Shown piece after piece: positions 34,588-43,764 of a DNA stretch of 64,000 nucleotides (within the stretch, counting starts at the first letter, position 1; every line of letters starts with the position of its first letter). Both the position numbers and the translations under genes were made by a program. Source of the stretch: Chryseobacterium nakagawai (GTDB lineage: Bacteria > Bacteroidota > Bacteroidia > Flavobacteriales > Weeksellaceae); NCBI RefSeq assembly GCF_900637665.1, contig NZ_LR134386.1, positions 4,828,501 through 4,892,500 on the forward strand, given 5' to 3'. Under the pieces are notes generated by a model. It ran no database searches. It had not been told where the DNA came from and saw only the letters and a list, made by a program, of their open reading frames with translations.

Positions 34588-36873
34588 ATGAAAAGACAAC
34601 TACTTTCTTTAGGTCTTCTATTTATCGCTATTTCAGCAAGTTCACAGCTTAAAAACGTTGAAGCAGACACCATCAGAACTCAAACAATCGAAGATATTAA
34701 TCTTCATAAAACAGGAAATCCAAACCAGGCAAGGCCACTTTCTACAAAGTCTAACCTGACGATAATGGAGACCCCTCAGCCGATTGCAATCGTGACTCAC
34801 GAAATCATTGAACAGCAGCAGGCAAAACAATTGAGTGATGTTCTTCAGAATGTAAACGGGATGTATATCACTTCATCCAGAGGAAATTCTCAAGACAGCT
34901 TTGGCGGACGTGGTTTTATTTTAGGAAATGATAATATTTTCAAAAATGGGTCAAGAATAAATAGCGGAGTTTTCCCTGAAGTAAGCGGTCTGGAAAGAGT
35001 AGAAGTTCTAAAGGGAGCCAATGCTATGCTTTATGGAAATACGGCTGCCGGAGGTATTATCAACATGATTACTAAAAAGCCTAAATTCAATTTTGGAGGA
35101 AACATAGGAATGAATGCAGGAAGCTGGAATTCTTATAAACCAACAGTTGATGTTTACGGACCTTTATCTAAAAATATTGCTTTCAGAGTAAACGGAACTT
35201 ACGAGTATGCTGAAAGTTTCAGAGATATTGTACAATCTGAAAAATATTATTTCAATCCTTCATTTTTATTTAATTTAAGTGAAAAATCCCAATTAATCGT
35301 TGAGGCAGATTATCTTAAAAATAATTTCACCCCGGATTTCGGGCTTGGATCTATTACTGAAAAAGATCAAAGTTATAGATTGAATGACGGTATTTCCAGA
35401 AACGTTTTCTTCGGAACTGACTGGCAGTATCAAAATGTACAGCAAGCTTCTACGAATGTAACTTTTAATCATCAGCTTAATGAAAGATGGTCTTTAAACG
35501 CTACAGCTTCTTACCAAAATTACACTAAAGATTATTTTTCTTCTGAAAGAGTACAATGGATCTATGACACGAAAGATAAAAACGTAGATCCCAACAGATT
35601 ATCCTGGAAAAGACCTTTTGGTAAGACTTACAACGAACAAAATTATACTTCTGCCCAGGTAAACATCAATGGAGAATTCAATACAGGAAAAATCAACCAT
35701 AAAGTATTAATTGGTGCAGATGCAGATTATAGCCAGGCAGATGCTTATGCTTATAATATTACAGGTCCAACAAATCTTTTATATCTGGACGATCCTTCAA
35801 CATGGGGAAATGTGAGTATGCCAAATTCTACTCTTAGTACAAAAACCAGAATCAATACAAGAAGAATCGGTATCTATGCACAAGATTTTATCAGCTTAAC
35901 AAAGCAACTAAAAGTAATTGCCGGATTAAGATGGTCTTATATAGAAAATATGCCAACGTTAACTACTCGTTTTGGATCAAACGAGAAATTTGAAGTAGCC
36001 AATTCTTCAACGTCTGACAATGCATTTTCTCCAAAAGTAGGATTGGTTTATGCTCCAAATGAAAACCTTTCAGTATTTGCAACCTATACGAATTCTTTTG
36101 CTTCCAATGCAGGATATACTTCAGATCAATTTGGTACAGTAAATACCAATAAACCTGATAAAGATGTTCAAAATCAATTAACTACTTTATCAAGACAAAG
36201 CATAAAACCATCAACCGTTGATCAATACGAAATTGGTGTTAAAAAGAATTTCTGGAATAATGCTTTAGCGGTTAATTTGACGGCTTACCAGATTATGTAC
36301 AATAATTATTATCAAACATATTGGTTCGCTTCTGCTACAAATGGAGCACCAGTAAATTCAACAGATACCAATCTTAAAGAATTTGCAGGAAATATGAGAA
36401 GCCGTGGTGTGGAATTAGATATTACAGGAAACCCTACTGAAAACTTATCTATCATCGGAGGTTTTTCTTATAACAATTCCGTATACCTTGACACTCCTGA
36501 AAAAGGATATGTTGAAAAGCAAAGATTAGTACGAACCCCTGCTACAACAGCGAATGCTTCCATTTTCTATAAATTCACAAACTATGTAAAAGGGTTAAAA
36601 GTTGGAGCTGGAATCTATTATATCGGAGACAGAATCGCTGGATGGAATGATTCAAAATCAACAAATACAAGTAGAAACAATGTAAGTAGAATGTTTGATC
36701 TAAAGGACTATACTACTGTTTCTGTATCAGTTGGTTATGAATGGCAAAAATTCTCAATCCAAGGAAGAGTGGGTAACCTATTTGATGTTGTAAACTATAA
36801 TGTTCACGAGAATTATTCAGTAAATCCGATTACTCCAAGAAATTATTATTTTACATTGACATACAAACTGTAG
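34588..36873 (+). CDS. TonB-dependent siderophore receptor
   Basis: The 761-residue outer-membrane protein has a signal peptide (KRQLLSLGLLFIAISASSQ). Its plug domain begins METPQPIAIVTHEIIEQQQA and includes QLSDVLQNVNGMYI and GFILGNDNIFKNG. LERVEVLKGANAMLYGNTAAGGIINMITKKP marks the end of the plug, in two overlapping motifs. A 22-stranded-type barrel follows and ends in NYYFTLTYKL with the terminal aromatic pattern. This is the family that imports ferric hydroxamate-type siderophores with TonB energy. The exact ligand is unknown. A PepSY protein gene follows at 93 bases, a common partner in ferrisiderophore reduction. Confidence 0.93.
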   Translation: MKRQLLSLGLLFIAISASSQLKNVEADTIRTQTIEDINLHKTGNPNQARPLSTKSNLTIMETPQPIAIVTHEIIEQQQAKQLSDVLQNVNGMYITSSRGNSQDSFGGRGFILGNDNIFKNGSRINSGVFPEVSGLERVEVLKGANAMLYGNTAAGGIINMITKKPKFNFGGNIGMNAGSWNSYKPTVDVYGPLSKNIAFRVNGTYEYAESFRDIVQSEKYYFNPSFLFNLSEKSQLIVEADYLKNNFTPDFGLGSITEKDQSYRLNDGISRNVFFGTDWQYQNVQQASTNVTFNHQLNERWSLNATASYQNYTKDYFSSERVQWIYDTKDKNVDPNRLSWKRPFGKTYNEQNYTSAQVNINGEFNTGKINHKVLIGADADYSQADAYAYNITGPTNLLYLDDPSTWGNVSMPNSTLSTKTRINTRRIGIYAQDFISLTKQLKVIAGLRWSYIENMPTLTTRFGSNEKFEVANSSTSDNAFSPKVGLVYAPNENLSVFATYTNSFASNAGYTSDQFGTVNTNKPDKDVQNQLTTLSRQSIKPSTVDQYEIGVKKNFWNNALAVNLTAYQIMYNNYYQTYWFASATNGAPVNSTDTNLKEFAGNMRSRGVELDITGNPTENLSIIGGFSYNNSVYLDTPEKGYVEKQRLVRTPATTANASIFYKFTNYVKGLKVGAGIYYIGDRIAGWNDSKSTNTSRNNVSRMFDLKDYTTVSVSVGYEWQKFSIQGRVGNLFDVVNYNVHENYSVNPITPRNYYFTLTYKL

Positions 36874-36900
36874 AATTAACTATATAATTGCTTCTTTATT

Positions 36901-36936
36901 AAAAGTGGAAGCTGCATTTTTGCAGTTTCCACTTTT
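36901..36936 (+). terminator. hairpin after the siderophore receptor gene
   Basis: A 16-bp stem (36901-36916 with 36921-36936, one G-T pair) and loop TTTT, but only a short T run outside the stem. It may attenuate rather than end transcription into the PepSY gene. Confidence 0.65.
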
Positions 36937-36966
36937 GAAATTTAAAAACAAAACAAAAAAAACGAT

Positions 36967-37482
36967 ATGGATAAGATTAAAGACACCAGAAGTTTCATGA
37001 GAATTACACACCGCTATCTGGGATATTTCCTGGCTGGTATTATGGCTGTGTATGCTGTAAGTGGAATTATTCTGGTCTACAGAGACACAGATTTTCTAAA
37101 GAGCGAAAAAAAGTATGAAAAGACTTTATCTGCTAATCTATCTGAAAAAGAACTGAAAAAGGAATTAAAGATGAAAGGCCTTGAAGTAGAAAAGACTGAA
37201 GGTACCGTTCTTCATTTTAAAAAGGGAACCTATGATTCTTCTACAGGAATCGCTAAGTATTCTAAAATGGAACTGCCTTTTGTGTTGGATAAAATGGTTT
37301 CTCTTCACAAATCACAATCTAAAGATGCCATAGCTCCACTCAGTGTATTTTTCGGAGTTGCCCTTTTCTTCTTTGTGATCTCAAGTTTCTGGATGTTTAA
37401 TCCGAAGACAAAAGCTTTCAAACGTGGGATCAAGTTTACAATTGCAGGACTTGTTATCTCCATTCTTCTTTTACTTATTTAA
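36967..37482 (+). CDS. PepSY domain membrane protein, siderophore-linked
   Basis: The 171-residue protein has a first helix RYLGYFLAGIMAVYAVSGIILVY (about residues 16-38) and a periplasmic PepSY-like domain of about 80 residues. Two more helices close it (IAPLSVFFGVALFFFVISSFW and KFTIAGLVISILLLLI). Opening HRYLGY with SGIILVYRD is as in PepSY-associated helix proteins that reduce or release iron from siderophores. It is shorter than the two-PepSY reductases, so whether it is a reductase itself is uncertain. Its position behind the TonB receptor supports an iron role. Confidence 0.78.
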   Translation: MDKIKDTRSFMRITHRYLGYFLAGIMAVYAVSGIILVYRDTDFLKSEKKYEKTLSANLSEKELKKELKMKGLEVEKTEGTVLHFKKGTYDSSTGIAKYSKMELPFVLDKMVSLHKSQSKDAIAPLSVFFGVALFFFVISSFWMFNPKTKAFKRGIKFTIAGLVISILLLLI

Positions 37483-37795
37483 TTAATAGAGAAAGATGAA
37501 AATAAAAAACTGCAGATTTTATAAAATTATTAATAACATCCCTACTTTTTCTGTCTGAGTAATAAAAACAGAAATAATAATTCTTTGAGACTTTAGCAAT
37601 TTTTCCTCCATCCCTTAAACTTTTATATTATTTAATTATGAAATATTCAATAATAAAGTTATATACACATATCCTATCTTATTGATATTATTAACATTAA
37701 TTTAGAAAAATTGTCTAAAATTAAGACTCTGGCACATTTATTGTTTTTTCTATAATTCGTGAATAATAAACATTTAATTATTAAAATAATAAATT
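37483..37795. other. intergenic region before the OMP gene
   Basis: About 310 AT-rich bases. The last 100 bases probably hold the promoter of the next gene. The nearest -7-like sequence is TATAATTCG near 37750, an imperfect match. No ORF or strong hairpin was found. Confidence 0.4.
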
Positions 37796-38386
37796 ATGAA
37801 AAAACTTATTTTAACAGGGATATTAGCTGTAGCAGGTTTAACAGCAACTGCAAACGCTCAGATTCAGAAAGGTAATTGGATGGTAGGGGGTAACCTTGCA
37901 GGCGCCAACTTTGGATTAAACAAAGGAGGTGGTTATGATTTCAACATCCAGCCTAAAGGAGCTTACTTTATTGAAGATAACATTGCATTGGGAGGATATG
38001 TGGATTTAGGCTTCAAAGGAGCTAAAGATGCGCCAACTACATTCACTTATAATGTAGGAGCATTAGGACGTTACTATCTTAACCCGGGAGAGCAGGGAGT
38101 TAACAACCTATTACACCACGGAAGATGGTTCTTGGAAGGTAATTTAGGTGTTGGAGGAACATCAATCTCTAAAGGAGGTTCTTCTTCTAACGGTCTTAAT
38201 TTTGGATTCGGTCCTGGTTATTCTTACTTCATTACACCAAATATTGGTTTAGAAGGTTTAGTTAAATATGATGCGAATGCTGGATTCGGAAACGGTGGAT
38301 ATACTAACAAAATTACTTTTGGTTTAGGATTCCAGATTTATCTTCCTACTTCTAAAGGAAAACAAATCATCAACGACGTTAAGTAA
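37796..38386 (+). CDS. small outer-membrane beta-barrel protein
   Basis: The 196-residue protein has a signal peptide (KKLILTGILAVAGLTATANAQ) and a series of short amphipathic strands rich in G, N, Y and F (MVGGNLAGANFGLNKGGGYD, FIEDNIALGGYVDLGFKG, KITFGLGFQIYL). It fits an 8-stranded OmpX/OmpA-barrel-like fold. The C-terminus lacks a peptidoglycan-binding domain and ends KGKQIINDVK. Such proteins are usually abundant; a long AT-rich upstream region and a strong terminator are consistent with high expression. Specific function unknown. Confidence 0.75.
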   Translation: MKKLILTGILAVAGLTATANAQIQKGNWMVGGNLAGANFGLNKGGGYDFNIQPKGAYFIEDNIALGGYVDLGFKGAKDAPTTFTYNVGALGRYYLNPGEQGVNNLLHHGRWFLEGNLGVGGTSISKGGSSSNGLNFGFGPGYSYFITPNIGLEGLVKYDANAGFGNGGYTNKITFGLGFQIYLPTSKGKQIINDVK

Positions 38387-38411
38387 TTACTGAAATACTT
38401 ATAAAAAATTG

Positions 38412-38446
38412 AAAGCGCCCCGAAATAGAATTTCGGGGCGCTTTTC
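38412..38446. terminator. bidirectional terminator between OMP and peroxiredoxin genes
   Basis: A 14-bp GC-rich stem AAAGCGCCCCGAAA/TTTCGGGGCGCTTT with a 5-base loop. It serves both convergent genes. Confidence 0.88.
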
Positions 38447-38483
38447 GTACAAATTAAAACTAAACTATAAAAAATCAAATAAA

Positions 38484-39119
38484 TCATGTATTAGGTTGGG
38501 GCGTATATCTTAAATACGGCTTTATCTCAGTCACCCCTTTTGGGAATTTTTTGATGGCATCTTCTGTAGAAACTGTGGGTGGAACAATAACATCATCTCC
38601 GTTTTCCCAATTTACCGGAGTAGCTACCTGATAACGGTCTACCAACTGTAAAGAATCCAATACCCTCAGGATTTCATTAAAATTTCTTCCTGTAGAGGCA
38701 GGATAAGTAATAATAAGCCTCACTTTCTTAGCAGGATCAATAATCAATAAGGAGCGCACCGTTGCCGTAGCTGAAGCATTCGGATGGATAAAATCGTAAA
38801 GCTCAGAAACTTTTTTTTCTTTGTCTGCTATGATCGGAAACTGTACATCAGTATGCTGAGTTTCATTAATGTCTTTTACCCAATTCTGATGATCTTCTAC
38901 CCCATCCACACTTAATGCAATCACTTTTGTATTTCTTTGAGCAAATTCAGATTGCAATTTAGAAGTAAACCCCAGCTCTGTAGTACATACCGGAGTATAA
39001 TCTGCCGGGTGTGAAAATAAAATCCCCCAGGAATCTCCCAGATAATTATAAAATCTAATATCACCTACAGATGATTCTGCATGAAAGTCCGGTGCTGTAT
39101 CTCCTAGTTTGATTGACAT
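38484..39119 (-). CDS. 1-Cys peroxiredoxin (Prx6 type)
   Basis: This peroxiredoxin reduces hydrogen peroxide and organic peroxides in the cytoplasm. The 211-residue protein has the active site SHPADYTPVCTTELGF with peroxidatic Cys45 and the conserved P and T. Cys45 is the only cysteine in the protein, so there is no internal resolving Cys and an outside thiol must recycle it. The C-terminal domain (GRNFNEILRVLDSLQLVDRY, VATPVNWENGDDVIVPP) is that of the Prx6 subfamily. Its promoter is one of the clearest in the window. Confidence 0.95.
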   Translation of the reverse strand: MSIKLGDTAPDFHAESSVGDIRFYNYLGDSWGILFSHPADYTPVCTTELGFTSKLQSEFAQRNTKVIALSVDGVEDHQNWVKDINETQHTDVQFPIIADKEKKVSELYDFIHPNASATATVRSLLIIDPAKKVRLIITYPASTGRNFNEILRVLDSLQLVDRYQVATPVNWENGDDVIVPPTVSTEDAIKKFPKGVTEIKPYLRYTPQPNT

Positions 39120-39142
39120 AATATTTCGTGTTTGTTAGTCTA

Positions 39143-39173
39143 CAAATTTAGTAGACTTTTTAATACTGGCAAA
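39143..39173 (-). promoter_or_regulatory. promoter of the peroxiredoxin gene
   Basis: On the - strand: TTTG (39173-39170), 19-base spacer, TAAATTTG (39150-39143), then 23 bases to the ATG. It matches the Bacteroidota consensus fully. Confidence 0.75.
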
Positions 39174-39215
39174 ATTTTTGTTGAAATTTTATATATTTAA
39201 TGTAAAATTTTATTC

Positions 39216-40100
39216 ATGGAGAAAACCGGCCTCACCTACATAGACTTGGTGTATAAGGTATTGGAAAGTTGGTATGTAACGTTTGCAAAGCTTACTCCTA
39301 AACTGATTGTTGGTATTTTAGTATTTACATTTTTTCTTATTACCAGTAAATACTTGAGCCAGATTGCGGTAAAACTATTTCACAAATTCTTTCCCAAAAG
39401 TCAGAAAGAGAGCTCATTGGTTACTTTAATCAGTGTATTCAGATTTCTGATTATGCTGATGGGAACATTTATTTCCCTTGAAATTATGGGCTTCAGTGGC
39501 TTTCTATGGAAATTTATCGGAAGTTTGGGAGTAGCCGGGGTTATTGCCGGGGTTGCTTTAAAAGACCTTGTTTCCAGTATCTTTTCAGGAATGCTTATTG
39601 GTATTGACAAGGCTTTTAAAGTGGGTGATTATATTACCATAGGGAATCATTCAGGGACTGTACAGGAGATTGGATTTTTAACAACTAAAATCCTTACAGA
39701 CGATGGAAAGAAAGCCTATATCCCCAATCAAGTGGTTTTTAATGCTCCGTTTTATAATATTACAGCATCCCCTCAGCGCAGAATTATCTTAAATTTTGAA
39801 ATTCCTGCCGATGAAGACATTAGTAAAGCCCAGAAAGGAATCCTGGATGTGGTAAAAAATCTTGACAATGTTGATAAGTTGGATACTGCAGAAGTTATTT
39901 TTACAGATTTGAAACAAGGATCGTTTAATCTTCAGGTAAAATTCTGGATCAAAATTGGAGCCAATCTGGCACAGGTAAGAAGTAAGGCCTACTTAAATAT
40001 TAAGGAGCGATTTGATATGGATAAAATCCTGCTGGTAACGCCTACAAGTATCAGTATTACAAGTGGGGAAAGTAATCCACCTGAAAGCCAGGATAAATAA
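39216..40100 (+). CDS. MscS-type mechanosensitive channel
   Basis: The 294-residue inner-membrane protein has three helices: LIVGILVFTFFLITSKYL, then FLIMLMGTFISLEIMGF, then the pore helix WKFIGSLGVAGVIAGVALKDL. The A/G packing of the pore helix is as in MscS TM3. The beta domain follows with FKVGDYITIGNHSGTVQEIG and YIPNQVVFNAPFYN, the standard MscS central motif. It opens on membrane tension to release solutes on osmotic downshift. It is the small MscS type, with no extra N-terminal helices. It is followed by its own terminator. Confidence 0.93.
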   Translation: MEKTGLTYIDLVYKVLESWYVTFAKLTPKLIVGILVFTFFLITSKYLSQIAVKLFHKFFPKSQKESSLVTLISVFRFLIMLMGTFISLEIMGFSGFLWKFIGSLGVAGVIAGVALKDLVSSIFSGMLIGIDKAFKVGDYITIGNHSGTVQEIGFLTTKILTDDGKKAYIPNQVVFNAPFYNITASPQRRIILNFEIPADEDISKAQKGILDVVKNLDNVDKLDTAEVIFTDLKQGSFNLQVKFWIKIGANLAQVRSKAYLNIKERFDMDKILLVTPTSISITSGESNPPESQDK

Positions 40101-40152
40101 TTCATTTTTATTTCCCACAGAACTCACAGATGTTTGTGAATAAATTAATACT

Positions 40153-40182
40153 AAGCTGCTTCGATTTTGAAGTAGCTTTTTA
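40153..40182 (+). terminator. terminator of the MscS gene
   Basis: A 9-bp stem AGCTGCTTC/GAAGTAGCT (one G-T pair), 6-base loop, and a T5 run. Confidence 0.75.
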
Positions 40183-40274
40183 GTAATGCAAAGATTTTAA
40201 AATATAAGTGTTTTTAAGGCGCGATGATTTTATTGCAACTTCATTATTTACAACAAAAATTAGTTTTTAAGCAC

Positions 40275-40303
40275 AAAAAAACCGTTCCAAAAATGAAACG
40301 GTT
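40275..40303 (-). terminator. terminator of sucC
   Basis: Stem AACCGTT/AACGGTT. Leftward it ends in a T run. It lies 23 bases beyond the sucC stop. Confidence 0.7.
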
Positions 40304-40326
40304 CTATTTATTTCGAAAATTTTAGA

Positions 40327-41517
40327 TTACGCTAAAACTTCTTTTACTTTGTTTGCAGCTTCTTCTAAAGTAATTGCAGAATGAACCGGAAGACCAGACT
40401 CATCGATCAATTTCTTAGCTTCTACAGCGTTAGTTCCTTGTAATCTTACGATCAATGGAACTGGAAGGCTACCCATAGCTTTGTAAGCGTCTACAACACC
40501 TTGAGCAACTCTGTCACATCTTACAATACCTCCGAAGATGTTGATTAAGATTGCTTTTACGTTTGGATCTCTTAAGATGATTCCAAAAGCAGTCTGTACT
40601 CTCTGAGCATCAGCAGTACCTCCTACGTCAAGGAAGTTAGCAGGGTTACCACCAGATAATTTGATGATATCCATAGTTGCCATTGCAAGACCCGCACCGT
40701 TTACCATACAAGCAACGTTACCGTCTAGTTTTACGAAGTTAAGACCAGCTTCGCCAGCTTCAACATCCATTGGGTCTTCTTCTCTTGTATCTCTTAATTC
40801 AGCTAAGTCTTTGTGACGGAACAATGAGTTATCGTCTAAAGTTACTTTAGCATCTACAGCGATAATTTTGTTATCAGAAGTTTTCAACACTGGGTTGATT
40901 TCGAAAAGAGAAGCATCAATACCTGTATAAGCATTGTAAAGAGAAGAAATAAATTTCACAAATTCTTTGAATGCATTTCCTTCAAGACCTAGGTTGAAAG
41001 CAATTTTTCTAGCCTGGAATCCTTGAAGACCGATAGCTGGATCAATAAGTTCGTTATGAATTAAATGAGGAGTTACTTCTGCAACGTGCTCAATATCCAT
41101 CCCTCCTTCAGTAGAATACACGATTGTATTTTTCCCTTCAGCTCTATCTAAAAGAATAGAAACATAAAATTCTTTAGTTTCAGATTCTCCAGGATAATAA
41201 ACATCTTCTGCAACCAAAACAGAGTGTACTTTTTTACCTTCAGCAGAAGTTTGTGGAGTTACCAACTGCATTCCGATGATATTCTGAGCATTTTCTTTAA
41301 GCTTGTCCATGTTTGGAGAAAACTTAACACCTCCACCTTTACCACGACCACCTGCGTGAATTTGTGCTTTTACAACCCAAGCCTGAGCTCCAGTTTCAGC
41401 AGTCAATTTTTCAGCAGCTGCTACAGCTTCGTCTACGTTGTTTGCAACGAAACCACGTTGGATAGCTACTCCATACTTTGATAAAATCTCTTTTGATTGA
41501 TACTCGTGAAGATTCAT
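40327..41517 (-). CDS. sucC: succinyl-CoA synthetase (ADP-forming) beta subunit
   Basis: SucC, with SucD, makes succinate and ATP from succinyl-CoA in the TCA cycle. The 396-residue protein opens MNLHEYQSKEILSKYGVAIQ. It has the ATP-grasp segment WVVKAQIHAGGRGKGGGVKF, the motif LFEINPVL and, in the CoA-ligase domain, NGAGLAMATMDIIKLSGG then NIFGGIVRCDRVAQG. The length is standard. sucD is not adjacent in this window, unlike the sucCD operon of many bacteria. A -7 element lies 39 bases upstream. Confidence 0.97.
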   Translation of the reverse strand: MNLHEYQSKEILSKYGVAIQRGFVANNVDEAVAAAEKLTAETGAQAWVVKAQIHAGGRGKGGGVKFSPNMDKLKENAQNIIGMQLVTPQTSAEGKKVHSVLVAEDVYYPGESETKEFYVSILLDRAEGKNTIVYSTEGGMDIEHVAEVTPHLIHNELIDPAIGLQGFQARKIAFNLGLEGNAFKEFVKFISSLYNAYTGIDASLFEINPVLKTSDNKIIAVDAKVTLDDNSLFRHKDLAELRDTREEDPMDVEAGEAGLNFVKLDGNVACMVNGAGLAMATMDIIKLSGGNPANFLDVGGTADAQRVQTAFGIILRDPNVKAILINIFGGIVRCDRVAQGVVDAYKAMGSLPVPLIVRLQGTNAVEAKKLIDESGLPVHSAITLEEAANKVKEVLA

Positions 41518-41555
41518 ATTATTTTTATTATTTTATTTTAATATTTAAAGGTTGA

Positions 41556-41563
41556 CAAATTTA
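41556..41563 (-). promoter_or_regulatory. -7 element of sucC
   Basis: TAAATTTG on the - strand (41563-41556), 38 bases before the sucC ATG. Confidence 0.5.
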
Positions 41564-41765
41564 CTAAAAATGAACAAGGTTAAAAAGAAATTTGTTGAAC
41601 TTTTAATTCATTCTTTAAGTTTCCTGCTGATCTTTTCAGATTCGAAGCGGTGAATCTATAAATAATATGATAACGATCATAAAAAAAACAAATCCAACCA
41701 TCATATTCTAATGACATTTTAATCTCATTCTAATGTAGATAAGAATATTAACAAATTTCATCTTT

Positions 41766-41773
41766 TATCTTTG
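41766..41773 (+). promoter_or_regulatory. -7 element of the exporter operon
   Basis: TATCTTTG matches TAnnTTTG and lies 40 bases before the first ORF (41814) of the ABC-HlyD-TolC cluster. No TTTG at -33 was found. Confidence 0.45.
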
Positions 41774-41813
41774 AAACCCCAAAATAAGAGATATACATTA
41801 TATAATTTTTCAG

Positions 41814-42053
41814 ATGAAATACAGAATCGAAAAAGGCTTTGTTTCTACAATTCAGAAAAGAGTAAGGCTTCGAAGAATGGGTAAAAAAATACAAGATGAA
41901 TCATTAAATCTGAATTCAAAAAGTGTATTTATTACTTTTATCAACAGGCACTTTCAAAAAATAATTTCATCGATCCTGTATAAGTATTCTAAAAAAGAAG
42001 AGCATCCAGTCTATCTTTTCCAAAACCAAGCCGGTATTCATGGGAAAATCTAA
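41814..42053 (+). CDS. 79-residue ORF of unknown function leading the exporter operon
   Basis: I do not recognise this protein. It is basic (MKYRIEKGFVSTIQKRVRLR), with one moderately hydrophobic stretch, VFITFINRHFQKIISSILYK, that may be an amphipathic helix. There is no signal peptide, GG leader or cysteine. It lies between a plausible -7 element and the ABC gene (36 bases downstream) and points in the same direction. It could be a small accessory protein, a substrate, or a chance ORF. Composition alone cannot decide. Confidence 0.4.
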   Translation: MKYRIEKGFVSTIQKRVRLRRMGKKIQDESLNLNSKSVFITFINRHFQKIISSILYKYSKKEEHPVYLFQNQAGIHGKI

Positions 42054-42089
42054 AGATGGGAGAATCTGTAACCTCAGCAAAAAAGAAAA

Positions 42090-43763
42090 ATGGAAATAAG
42101 CGCAAATGAACAGGGCAAAAGACTGATCCGGTACATTACAAAAGAGAAAAAAGATGTCACTAATATTTATTTTTATGCCGTCCTCAACGGTCTTGTTTTA
42201 TTGAGTGTTCCGTTGGGAATACAGTCTATAGTAAGTTTTGTAATGGGAGCTACCATGACAACTTCCATTTACCTCCTCATCTTCTTTGTAGTCATCGGAA
42301 CATGGCTTGCCGGATATTTCAGGTTAAAGGTGATACAGATCATTGAAAAAATCCAGCAGAAAATATATGTAGAGTTTTCCATTGCCATCGCTGATAAGAT
42401 TCCAAAGGTCGATCTTTCTTATACCAGAAAGTATTATCTCCCGGAGCTTGTTAACCGTTTTTTTGATATCCAAAATTTACAAAAAGGAATTTCAAAGATT
42501 TTGCTGGAAATTCCCACCGCATTGATTCAGATTGTTTTTGGAATTCTTTTACTTTCTTTTTATCATCCCTGGTTTCTGGCATTTGGAGGGCTGGTGGTTA
42601 TTTCTGTAATTATTATTTTCAGATATACGATGGAAAGCGGGATTAAATCCAGTATTGAAGAAAGTAACAAAAAATATGATACGGCGGCATGGATCGAAGA
42701 TATTGCCGGATCGGTAAAAACCTTTAAAATGCATTCTGAAAATGATGCTCATCTAAAAGGAACCGATGAACGCGTCGTAGAATATCTTAAACATAGGACA
42801 TCCCATTTTAAAGTTCTTGTTTTTCAGTACAAAACGATTATTGCCTTTAAAGTAATTATTACCTTAGCGATGCTTGCTATTGGAACTTATCTTCTGATTA
42901 ATCAAAAACTGAATATTGGGGCTTTTATTGCTACAGAAATTGTTGTTCTGAGCATTATGTCTGCTGTAGAAAAACTGATTGTAAGCCTTGAAAGTTATTA
43001 TGATCTTATCGCTTCTTTTGCCAAACTTTCTAAAATTACAGAGCTTAAAGAGGAACAAAATGGTGAAATCATATTATCACAGAAAGAAAAAGGAGCAGAG
43101 ATTGAATTTAAAAATGTAAGTTTTTCCTTCAACGAGCATAGCCCCATCCTTTCGGATGTAAATTTTAAAATTCGGGAAAATACCATTAATGTTTTAACAG
43201 GAAAGTTAGGAGCCGGAAAAACACTTCTCCTCAATATGATCACAGGTTTTTTTGACCCTAGCTCAGGAACCATTTTATTTGACAGAATTCCATTAAAAAA
43301 CATTGAGAAACAACTGCTGAGAAACGACATAGGTCTTTATCTTGAAAATATGAAGATCATTCAGGGAACAGTGAAAGAAAATATCATATTAGGGAATAGT
43401 GAAAGCCATACGGAAGACATTCTGGAGCTTTCTGAAAATATCGGAATAGAAAATATTTCCAGTATGTTCAGCAGTGGATTTTTCACCGAAGTCAGTGAAA
43501 CCGATCCTGAAATCACCTTCAGCTCAAAAAAGAAAATTCTACTTCTGCGGGCACTTTTGGGTGAAAAGAGACTTATCATTCTGGAAAACCCTTTTGCAGG
43601 AATCCGTGAAGAATATCAGGATAGAATGATACAGTACCTTTTGAAGATCAAAGAAAAAACAACGATCATCATTGTTTCACAGGATGCAGAACTTTTGCAG
43701 CATGCGGATCAGCATATTCATCTGGAAGGGGGAACTTTAAGAACATCTCATAAAAATCAGTAA
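42090..43763 (+). CDS. ABC exporter with degenerate nucleotide-binding domain
   Basis: The 557-residue half-transporter has six membrane helices over residues about 25-300 (for example FYAVLNGLVLLSVPLGIQSI and TIIAFKVIITLAMLAIGTYL) and a C-terminal NBD. Walker A is intact (GKLGAGKT, 371-378). The other motifs are not: the Q-loop position reads LEN (Glu419), the LSGGQ signature is replaced by FSSKKK (477-482), Walker B ends in Glu499 for Asp and Asn500 for the catalytic Glu, and the H-loop His is Gln531. It should bind but poorly hydrolyse ATP. No C39 peptidase domain precedes it. HlyD and TolC genes follow within 1 base and with a 17-base overlap, so it belongs to a type-I-secretion-like machine. 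Confidence 0.85.
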   Translation: MEISANEQGKRLIRYITKEKKDVTNIYFYAVLNGLVLLSVPLGIQSIVSFVMGATMTTSIYLLIFFVVIGTWLAGYFRLKVIQIIEKIQQKIYVEFSIAIADKIPKVDLSYTRKYYLPELVNRFFDIQNLQKGISKILLEIPTALIQIVFGILLLSFYHPWFLAFGGLVVISVIIIFRYTMESGIKSSIEESNKKYDTAAWIEDIAGSVKTFKMHSENDAHLKGTDERVVEYLKHRTSHFKVLVFQYKTIIAFKVIITLAMLAIGTYLLINQKLNIGAFIATEIVVLSIMSAVEKLIVSLESYYDLIASFAKLSKITELKEEQNGEIILSQKEKGAEIEFKNVSFSFNEHSPILSDVNFKIRENTINVLTGKLGAGKTLLLNMITGFFDPSSGTILFDRIPLKNIEKQLLRNDIGLYLENMKIIQGTVKENIILGNSESHTEDILELSENIGIENISSMFSSGFFTEVSETDPEITFSSKKKILLLRALLGEKRLIILENPFAGIREEYQDRMIQYLLKIKEKTTIIIVSQDAELLQHADQHIHLEGGTLRTSHKNQ

Positions 43764-43764
43764 A

